Assembly: GCF_039916245.1 (NCBI RefSeq)
Contig: NZ_JBDSLS010000095.1
Coordinates: 1-9,285 of the forward strand
DNA: 9,285 nucleotides
Reading direction: 5' to 3'
Source: Gelidibacter sp039916245
GTDB taxonomy: Bacteria > Bacteroidota > Bacteroidia > Flavobacteriales > Flavobacteriaceae
Below the pieces are notes generated by a model. The model ran no database searches. It had not been told where the DNA came from and saw only the letters and a program-made list of their open reading frames with translations. Each line of letters starts with the position of its first letter. Position 1 is the first letter of the stretch. Shown here piece after piece: positions 1 through 5,676 of the stretch. The position numbers and the translations under genes are program-made.

Positions 1-2408
1 TTTTTCCAGGTATTGATGGACTCCGTATCCAATTGCAAACTATTGATTAAATCTACAATCTTGTCAATCGGCATCCCGTGACGCAGTGTACTTGAGATTA
101 ATTTGGCATAGTTCCAATATTCAGGATTAAATTTATGCGACAAGCCTTCAATCGTCGTTTTATACCCTCTGATATTGGTGTATTGAAAATCGTAACGTGA
201 GCTACCGTCTTCATTTCTGTTTTTTATAATCAAACCTTCATTGACCCAACGCGGAATCAAAATCCCATCTTCATCATCAGCAAGCCCAGTGAAAATCTCA
301 TAAGGCTTACCATCGATCAAGCCAATGAAAGCAATCCATTTTTCTTTATTGTTCTGAAATCTCACAACATCAGCTTTCAAGGTTTGTGGACGTTTGGTTG
401 GAAATGTCGCAAAGGCTTCCTGTTCGCCCTCTTTCTTTTCGTCATTCGAAATCAACACGCCAGAACGCGAACCATCTCGATATACGGTAACACCTTTACA
501 GCCCGCTTCCCAAGCTTCCATGTATAATTTACCCACCAACTCCTCAGTCGCATCATTAGGCAAATTAATGGTCACGCTAATGGAATGATCAACCCATTTT
601 TGAACAGCACCTTGCATGGCTACTTTACTCATCCAATCTACATCATTGGAAGTGGCTTTATAATAAGGTGATTTCTTAATCAGGGCATCCAATTCCTTTT
701 GATCATAGTTTTTGGCAAGATCATAACCATTGACTTCCATCCATTGTTTGAATCGGTGATGGAACACCACATATTCTTCCCAGGAATCGCCCACCTCATC
801 CACAAAATCCACTCGCGCTTCCTTATCATTAGGATTTACTTTACGACGTCTTTTATAAACAGGCATAAAAACAGGCTCAATACCAGACGAGGTTTGCGTC
901 ATTAAGCTGGTCGTGCCTGTTGGCGCAATGGTCAATAAAGCAATATTACGTCGACCAAATTCGGTCATATCATAATACAAGGCTTCGTCTGCTGCTTTTA
1001 ATCTCTGAATGAAAGGGTTGTTTTTTTCACGTTCAATATCAAAAACCTTAAATGCCCCACGTTCTTTAGCTAAATAAACTGAGGCACGATAAGCCGCTAG
1101 CGCCAAGGTTTTATGAACTTCTACTGAAAATGCATTTCCTTTTTCACTGCCATATTGAATTCCTAAACCGGCAAGCATATCCCCTTCCGCCGTAATTCCA
1201 ACACCAGTTCTTCTGCCTTCCTGAGTTTTCGTTCTGATGTTTACCCATAAATTTCTTTCGATTGCCTTAACCTCATCGCCCTCAGGATCTGCATCAATTT
1301 TCTGTAGAATGACATCGATTTTCTCCAATTCTAAATCGATAATATCATCCATAATACGTTGCGCCGCGGTTACGTGTTTTTTGAAAAGTTCAAAATTGAA
1401 GCTTGCGTCCTTGGTAAAAGGTTGTTCTACGTAAGAAAATAAATTGATCGCCAATAATCGACAAGAATCGTAAGGACATAGCGGAATTTCACCACATGGG
1501 TTTGTTGACACTGTTTTGTAACCTAAATCAGAGTAGCAATCGGGAACAGATTCATTGATAATTGTATCCCAAAATAAAATGCCAGGCTCAGCTGATTTCC
1601 AGGCATTATGTACAATTTTTTTCCAGATGCCATTGGCGTCAATGGTTTTTGAAAATTTAGGATTATCACTGAAAATCGGATATTTTTGAGTGTATTGGCT
1701 GTTCGATTTTACAGCCTTCATAAAGTTGTCATCAATTCTTACAGAAACATTAGCCCCCGTAACTTTGCCCTGTTCCAACTTGGCATCGATAAAATCTTCA
1801 GCATCGGGATGATTGATAGAAACAGACAACATTAAGGCACCTCGGCGTCCGTCTTGAGCGACCTCTCGCGTAGAATTAGAATAACGCTCCATAAATGGAA
1901 CAATACCCGTAGATGTTAAAGCAGAATTCTTAACTGGCGAACCTTTTGGACGAATATGCGACAAATCATGACCTACTCCGCCACGACGTTTCATTAACTG
2001 AACTTGTTCCTGATCAATTTTCATGATTCCGCCATACGAATCAGAATCCCCGGAATTTCCAATTACGAAACAATTAGAAAGCGAGGCGATCTGAAATGGA
2101 TTGCCAATTCCGGCCATAGGACTTCCTTGTGGCACAATATATTTGAAATCTTTGATCAAATCAAAAACCTCCTGTTCGGACATTGGGTTTTCGTATTTTG
2201 CCTCCACACGTGCAATTTCTTTTGCAAGGCGTTGGTGCATTTCATTTGGTGTGGATTCATAAATATGACCATCAGAATCTTTCAAGGCATATTTATTCAA
2301 CCAAACGCGAGCGGCTAAATCATCGCCATTAAAATAATTAAGGGCGGCTTCAAAGGCTTCTTCTTGGGAATATGTTGTGGTAGGAACAATGAGGGAATCA
2401 GCTTTCAT
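1..2408 (-). CDS. nrdJ: Adenosylcobalamin-dependent (class II) ribonucleotide reductase, 3' end cut by window
   Basis: Class II enzymes reduce ribonucleotides to deoxyribonucleotides in the cytoplasm, using adenosylcobalamin to make the thiyl radical, so they need no oxygen and no small subunit. About 802 residues are open to the window edge with no stop seen. Visible catalytic residues: Cys113 (in SNCFVIG) and Cys316 fit the redox pair, Cys305 in NPCGE the radical cysteine, with Asn303 and Glu307 beside it; the 11-residue Cys305-Cys316 spacing matches Thermotoga NrdJ as I recall it. PTGTTS lies at 496-501 and RRGGVG follows Cys113. There is no N-terminal ATP-cone. Residues from about 673 resemble the C-terminal TSCPD-type domain; the final tens of residues, normally carrying the re-reducing cysteines, lie outside the window. 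An in-frame TAG three codons upstream of the ATG fixes the start. Family assignment is firm; diphosphate rather than triphosphate as substrate is inferred. Confidence 0.95.
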   Translation of the reverse strand, partial: MKADSLIVPTTTYSQEEAFEAALNYFNGDDLAARVWLNKYALKDSDGHIYESTPNEMHQRLAKEIARVEAKYENPMSEQEVFDLIKDFKYIVPQGSPMAGIGNPFQIASLSNCFVIGNSGDSDSYGGIMKIDQEQVQLMKRRGGVGHDLSHIRPKGSPVKNSALTSTGIVPFMERYSNSTREVAQDGRRGALMLSVSINHPDAEDFIDAKLEQGKVTGANVSVRIDDNFMKAVKSNSQYTQKYPIFSDNPKFSKTIDANGIWKKIVHNAWKSAEPGILFWDTIINESVPDCYSDLGYKTVSTNPCGEIPLCPYDSCRLLAINLFSYVEQPFTKDASFNFELFKKHVTAAQRIMDDIIDLELEKIDVILQKIDADPEGDEVKAIERNLWVNIRTKTQEGRRTGVGITAEGDMLAGLGIQYGSEKGNAFSVEVHKTLALAAYRASVYLAKERGAFKVFDIEREKNNPFIQRLKAADEALYYDMTEFGRRNIALLTIAPTGTTSLMTQTSSGIEPVFMPVYKRRRKVNPNDKEARVDFVDEVGDSWEEYVVFHHRFKQWMEVNGYDLAKNYDQKELDALIKKSPYYKATSNDVDWMSKVAMQGAVQKWVDHSISVTINLPNDATEELVGKLYMEAWEAGCKGVTVYRDGSRSGVLISNDEKKEGEQEAFATFPTKRPQTLKADVVRFQNNKEKWIAFIGLIDGKPYEIFTGLADDEDGILIPRWVNEGLIIKNRNEDGSSRYDFQYTNIRGYKTTIEGLSHKFNPEYWNYAKLISSTLRHGMPIDKIVDLINSLQLDTESINTWK

Positions 2409-2444
2409 GGATTGCTATGCTTTTATCGGTTAAATTTTTTTTTT

Positions 2445-2472
2445 AAAACATAAAGAAACAAAAAACAATCAA
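2445..2472 (-). promoter_or_regulatory. Predicted promoter of nrdJ
   Basis: On the minus strand TATGTTTT (2445-2452) resembles the Bacteroidota -7 box TAnnTTTG with one mismatch. A TTG at 2470-2472 lies 17 bases further upstream, an acceptable -33 position. Transcription would begin near 2442, leaving a leader of about 35 bases before the ATG. The 193-bp gap to the DUF3078 gene supports nrdJ having its own promoter. Weak consensus, so moderate-low confidence. Confidence 0.35.
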
Positions 2473-2479
2473 CTTCGAA

Positions 2480-2495
2480 TATGACTTAAGTCATA
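2480..2495. promoter_or_regulatory. Perfect 16-bp palindrome upstream of nrdJ, candidate operator
   Basis: TATGACTTAAGTCATA is a perfect inverted repeat with no spacer mismatch. Its TGAC-N4-GTCA core has the general shape of CRP/FNR-family half-sites (TGAnn...nnTCA). Its centre lies about 45 bases upstream of the predicted start of nrdJ transcription, close to where CRP/FNR-type activators bind next to RNA polymerase. It does not resemble the NrdR box. The regulator is unknown; the oxygen-responsive idea is inference only. Confidence 0.5.
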
Positions 2496-2601
2496 AACCG
2501 TACAGAGAAAGCAACTCAATCCACTATAGGCCAGGTATCTAGCAATTTATCAACATTCAAAAGTTAACAAATTTTTATAACAAGACATAAATTTCTATGT
2601 T

Positions 2602-3546
2602 TTAGAAATTGATAGCAACACCAACACCTAAAACTTGCTTCCATTGCACGCGAGCACCGTTTTCAACATACACACCTGCCACATCGGTAGGGGTTAATAT
2701 CTTGATGTCATCATCATATCGGAGATGGGAACTTAAAGAGGCTCTTACAAACTCATTCACTTTAAATTCAAAATTAACAAGCCAATCCACATCCACATTT
2801 CCAAAACTTTTAATATAGTCGGTATACAAATTCAGCTTGGTTGAAATTTTAATATTTTCAAACATTTCAGTTTCAAAAAAATGGGTCACCAAAATACCAA
2901 CTTCATTTCTGACTTTTTGACCAGACCTGATTAAATTTCCATCCAGATCATACACTGCACCCTCTACACCAAAAGCGCCTTTATCAGCTAAGGCTGGGTC
3001 CAACACGAAGGTGGTCTTAACCGTTAAAGGCGAAAAATAAAATGCGAACTTTTCTAAATCTTTACCATATTCAGCACCCGCACCTATAAACATATATCCA
3101 GGTGCCATAAATTTTGAAATAGCTCTTGATCGATCAGGATAATTGTAGCCATTAGTAAATTGCGTCTTAAAGTTGAATTGCGCAGAAAAGAACCAATTGG
3201 TCAATGAATCCTTTCTGTAGCCCATATTAGAACTCACCTCCACCATATCCTCGGTCTTTCTCAAACTTTGACTCTCTTGCTTGTTCACGCCATAGCGGAT
3301 TTCGCCCTTATTTTTCCAATAAAAATTATCGTTTGTGTAATTTAATGAGGATCTAAAACCCATAAGTCCAGAGATGGAGTTACTCCCTCCAGCATTCCAG
3401 TTAACAAATGTCACTTCGCTAACATCAAGGCTGGCCTTGTTATTTTGAATCCATTTTGGTTTTTCAACGACAGCTACTGAATCTTTAGTTTGACTGTTTA
3501 AAAATTGGCTCAACAATACCAAGCAAATACATAAAATCTTTTTCAT
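2602..3546 (-). CDS. DUF3078 family outer-membrane protein
   Basis: A 314-residue exported protein. It opens with a Sec signal peptide (two Lys, a hydrophobic run to about residue 15, likely cleavage after Asn-Ser-Gln near 19) and has no lipobox. The mature part has the DUF3078 hallmark WNAGGSNS at 50-57, followed by many alternating polar/aromatic segments such as FYWKNKGEIRYG, and it ends in Phe (GVAINF). That pattern fits a transmembrane beta-barrel of the outer membrane; no enzyme or transport activity is established for the family as far as I know. It starts 30 bases after the purM stop on the same strand, with no terminator or clear promoter between them, so it is probably co-transcribed with purM. 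A functional link to purine synthesis is not shown by the sequence. Family call is confident, function unknown. Confidence 0.88.
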   Translation of the reverse strand: MKKILCICLVLLSQFLNSQTKDSVAVVEKPKWIQNNKASLDVSEVTFVNWNAGGSNSISGLMGFRSSLNYTNDNFYWKNKGEIRYGVNKQESQSLRKTEDMVEVSSNMGYRKDSLTNWFFSAQFNFKTQFTNGYNYPDRSRAISKFMAPGYMFIGAGAEYGKDLEKFAFYFSPLTVKTTFVLDPALADKGAFGVEGAVYDLDGNLIRSGQKVRNEVGILVTHFFETEMFENIKISTKLNLYTDYIKSFGNVDVDWLVNFEFKVNEFVRASLSSHLRYDDDIKILTPTDVAGVYVENGARVQWKQVLGVGVAINF

Positions 3547-3576
3547 TAAGTAGGGGTTAATGTTTTAGACTAGTTA

Positions 3577-4755
3577 TTAATAAATAAATTCTCCAAATTC
3601 ACTCGTAATCGTTAACTGCTTTTTAGCGGCATTTTCCACCCTTCCCACTATTTGCGCATCTACATTAAAAGATTTTGATATTGCAATCAGATCTTCAGCG
3701 ATAGAAGGCGACACATATAGTTCCATACGATGGCCACAGTTAAAAACTTGATACATTTCCTTCCAATTGGTATTGGATTGCTCCTGAATCAACTTGAATA
3801 ACGGAGGAACTGGAAATAAATTATCTTTAATAATATGAAGACTTTCTACGAAGTGAAGAATCTTGGTTTGAGCACCGCCACTGCAATGGACCATTCCATG
3901 AATATCCTGAGAAGTATATTTAGATAGCATCTCACTGATTATTGGCGCATAAGTACGTGTTGGTGAAAGCACTAATTTTCCTGCATTTATAGGAGAACCT
4001 TCAACGGCATCCGTCAATTTTACGTTTCCAGAATAGACCAAATCATCAGGCACAGCAGCATCAAAACTTTCTGGGAATTTTTCAGCCAAATATTTATGAA
4101 ACACGTCATGTCGCGCAGAAGTAAGCCCATTGCTACCCATACCACCATTATAATCTGTTTCATAGCTCGCTTGCCCGGAAGAGGATAAACCTACTATAAC
4201 ATCACCAGCTTTAATGTTGGCGTTATCAATCACATCAGAGCGCTTCATTCGCGCTGTTACCGTAGAATCCACTATAATTGTGCGGACCAAATCTCCCACA
4301 TCAGCAGTCTCGCCACCTGTAGAATGTATGGTTACTCCAAAGGATTTTAATTCAGTGATGAGCTCTTCCATACCATTGATAATGGCAGAAATTACTTCCC
4401 CTGGAATTAAATTTTTATTTCTACCAATTGTAGAAGAGAGCATGATATTGCTTGTCGCTCCAACACAGAGCAAATCGTCAATATTCATGATCAAGGCATC
4501 TTGAGCAATACCTTTCCACACCGAAACATCGCCAGTCTCTTTCCAGTACATATAGGCCAAAGCGGACTTTGTACCGGCGCCATCAGCATGCATGATTAAG
4601 CAATAATCCTCATCATTGGTGAGATAATCTGGAACAACTTTACAAAATGCCTGTGGGAACAAGCCTTTATCTATGTTTTTAATGGCATTGTGCACATCTT
4701 CCTTTGAAGCTGAAACACCTCGTTGCGCATACCTTTTACTTACGTCTTGACTCAT
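3577..4755 (-). CDS. purM: Phosphoribosylformylglycinamidine cyclo-ligase (AIR synthetase), Bacteroidota type
   Basis: AIR synthetase closes the imidazole ring: it converts FGAM plus ATP to aminoimidazole ribonucleotide in de novo purine synthesis, in the cytoplasm. The 392-residue product is longer than the roughly 345 residues of E. coli PurM but normal for Bacteroidota. Visible motifs: RYAQRGVSASKEDV at 8-21, nucleotide-binding HADGAGTKS at 56-64, NIDDLL at 91-96, STGGETADVGD at 145-155, GLSSSGQAS at 189-197, a glycine-rich VHCSGGAQTK at 289-298 and FNCGHRMELY at 338-347. The last two differ from the classical HITGGG and FNMGIGM motifs, placing it in the divergent Bacteroidota branch of the AIR synthase/PurL-like superfamily. 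It is followed at 30 bp by the DUF3078 gene. Product assignment is strong; activity rests on homology. Confidence 0.92.
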   Translation of the reverse strand: MSQDVSKRYAQRGVSASKEDVHNAIKNIDKGLFPQAFCKVVPDYLTNDEDYCLIMHADGAGTKSALAYMYWKETGDVSVWKGIAQDALIMNIDDLLCVGATSNIMLSSTIGRNKNLIPGEVISAIINGMEELITELKSFGVTIHSTGGETADVGDLVRTIIVDSTVTARMKRSDVIDNANIKAGDVIVGLSSSGQASYETDYNGGMGSNGLTSARHDVFHKYLAEKFPESFDAAVPDDLVYSGNVKLTDAVEGSPINAGKLVLSPTRTYAPIISEMLSKYTSQDIHGMVHCSGGAQTKILHFVESLHIIKDNLFPVPPLFKLIQEQSNTNWKEMYQVFNCGHRMELYVSPSIAEDLIAISKSFNVDAQIVGRVENAAKKQLTITSEFGEFIY

Positions 4756-4772
4756 AACTTTAATTGGAAAGG

Positions 4773-4780
4773 CAAAAATA
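4773..4780 (-). promoter_or_regulatory. -7 box of the purM promoter
   Basis: On the minus strand TATTTTTG matches the Bacteroidota TAnnTTTG consensus exactly and lies 17 bases upstream of the purM ATG, giving a very short leader. No good -33 TTTG is seen at the usual distance. A 6-bp inverted repeat (TAAGGA at 4779-4784, TCCTTA at 4799-4804) spans the region just upstream and could be an operator or chance. Confidence 0.45.
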
Positions 4781-4819
4781 AGGATTGTATTTTAGTTTTC
4801 CTTAATAATCGGATTTGAA

Positions 4820-4841
4820 TTGACAAAGGTTGACAAACCTT
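4820..4841. repeat. Direct 8-mers with 10-bp period plus small dyad upstream of purM
   Basis: TTGACAAA occurs at 4820-4827 and again at 4830-4837, one helical turn apart. Overlapping them, AAGGTT (4826-4831) and AACCTT (4836-4841) form an inverted repeat around GACA. The block lies 65-85 bases upstream of the purM start and about 50-75 bases upstream of its predicted transcription start. That position would suit a regulatory protein; it does not match the proteobacterial PurR box. Confidence 0.35.
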
Positions 4842-4862
4842 CTATATAATCCTTTCTTATTA

Positions 4863-5170
4863 TTATGGCCACTTAAGCAAAGAATTGGACCAAAAAGCTA
4901 CGCCAATAAGCATCATCAAGGGCTCCAATGAATAAAACTTTAAGTTCATCGCTTAAAAGGTCATTATAGCCTGCCATAAACCCCCAAGCTCCTCCACTCT
5001 GAAATAAATTTATCATTTTCGCATCGGGCTGAAGGGGCGGAGTTCAGAGGTGTCAGGAACGTAGAATTCTTTCTAAATAGACTAACAACAATTTATGCTT
5101 AATCTTAAAATCCCACAACTTTTTGACTTGATCCTTTTTGACTTGATCCCTGAAGTTTACTTTTTAGAAA
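4863..5170. other. Intergenic stretch with short open frames, possibly decayed coding DNA
   Basis: No convincing gene lies between purM and the terminator at 5182-5222. On the minus strand three short open frames follow one another. One (about 5166-5054) has no ATG after its preceding stop, contains two DQVKK repeats and ends at TGA. The second (5016-4873) would encode 47 residues beginning MINLFQSGGAWG. The third (4949-4863), in another frame overlapping the second, would encode 28 residues with a hydrophobic centre (LMMLIGVAFW). The amino-acid content looks more protein-like than random AT-rich spacer. I recognise none of them, see no terminal inverted repeats, and see no promoter or start signal that singles one out. 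Remnants of a degraded gene or insertion are as likely as real small proteins. Confidence 0.3.
5120..5149. repeat. 15-bp perfect tandem duplication
   Basis: The unit TTTTTGACTTGATCC is present twice head to tail (5120-5134 and 5135-5149), with no mismatch. Because the unit is a multiple of three, the minus-strand open frame crossing it stays in phase and reads DQVKK twice. Looks like a recent slippage duplication. Confidence 0.8.
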
Positions 5171-5181
5171 ATCTCGAAAAC

Positions 5182-5222
5182 AAAAAAGGACAACCAATTT
5201 TTTTAATTAGTTGTCCTTTTTT
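5182..5222 (-). terminator. Intrinsic terminator after the small exported-peptide gene
   Basis: AAAAAAGGACAAC (5182-5194) pairs with GTTGTCCTTTTTT (5210-5222), a 13-bp stem. Inside it, after one C/A mismatch, AATT pairs with AATT around a five-T loop. The A and T tracts at either side make it able to act in both directions. It lies 65 bases past the stop of the 46-residue gene at 5287, whose transcript it most likely ends. Confidence 0.85.
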
Positions 5223-5286
5223 CCGTTTTCAAAACATGATTAAAAAATGAATGTTTCTACTCGAAAACTCATCTTAGTATTTAAGT

Positions 5287-5427
5287 TTAGAGTTGTTTTT
5301 TAGGTCCGTCATGGTTTACTACTACTGTACTTTTATTTACAGCTGAAGTATCATCCTTAGAATCATCTTGAGAAAACAAATAGGTCGCAAATGCCAAAGC
5401 CGCAAGGCTAAGAATAAGTTTTTTCAT
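5287..5427 (-). CDS. Small exported peptide, 46 residues, function unknown
   Basis: An ATG at 5425-5427 opens a 46-codon frame ending in TAA at 5287-5289. The product starts with MKK followed by a leucine/alanine-rich hydrophobic stretch to about residue 18, and Phe-Ser-Gln at 18-20 looks like a flavobacterial signal-peptidase site. The remaining 26 residues are hydrophilic: an acidic start (DDSKDD), a short valine run (STVVVNHD) and a basic end (GPKKQL). It has no cysteine and no lipobox, so a secreted or periplasmic peptide is most likely; an uncleaved membrane anchor is the alternative. A TAnnTTTG box lies 28 bases upstream and a strong hairpin terminator 65 bases downstream, so it looks like a complete single-gene unit. 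I recognise no family. Confidence 0.68.
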   Translation of the reverse strand: MKKLILSLAALAFATYLFSQDDSKDDTSAVNKSTVVVNHDGPKKQL

Positions 5428-5454
5428 CTTTACAAATATTGATTAATAGCGATA

Positions 5455-5462
5455 CAAATCTA
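5455..5462 (-). promoter_or_regulatory. -7 box of the small exported-peptide gene
   Basis: TAGATTTG on the minus strand is an exact TAnnTTTG match, 28 bases upstream of the ATG at 5427, giving a leader of about 20 bases. A -33 TTTG is not evident at the usual distance. Confidence 0.4.
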
Positions 5463-5575
5463 TGAAATTAAGGCATTGATATGTAGTAATCAAGCAACTA
5501 TCTTAACCGTTTGTCGATCTTTTCGATTAGCTGCATTTTATCAAGATGAAATACATTAATCCGACGAACGACATA

Positions 5576-5587
5576 CGTAGACCTACG
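5576..5587. repeat. Short dyad CGTAG-AC-CTACG
   Basis: Five-base arms CGTAG (5576-5580) and CTACG (5583-5587) flank AC. It stands alone in the gap between the glnN terminator and the small peptide gene, roughly 125 bases upstream of that gene's predicted transcription start. It could be a regulator site, or chance. Confidence 0.3.
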
Positions 5588-5621
5588 CATTATAACGATG
5601 AAATGAAATGGCATTAACAGG

Positions 5622-5642
5622 AAAAACCTCTAACTAAAGAGG
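5622..5642 (-). terminator. Intrinsic terminator after glnN
   Basis: Read on the minus strand, CCTCT (5642-5638) pairs with AGAGG (5631-5627) around a six-base loop and runs into five T residues (5626-5622). It begins 34 bases past the glnN stop codon. The stem is only 5 bp, so its strength is uncertain, but position and T-tract are right. Confidence 0.55.
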
Positions 5643-5676
5643 CTCTTCAACACATTTTTATACTTGATAATTCAGT

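Noticed and set aside
2004..2318. 104-codon plus-strand open frame
   Set aside because: Antisense to the N-terminal part of nrdJ, including the Cys113 region; composition is that of a shadow frame.
2585..2600. ACATA/TATGT inverted repeat just after the DUF3078 stop
   Set aside because: A 5-bp all-weak stem without G/C strength and without a T-tract in the right direction; not enough to call a terminator.
5527..5622. Very short frames on both strands (22 codons plus strand from 5547, about 30 codons minus strand)
   Set aside because: Too short, no start context, no signal peptide or family resemblance; better seen as spacer.
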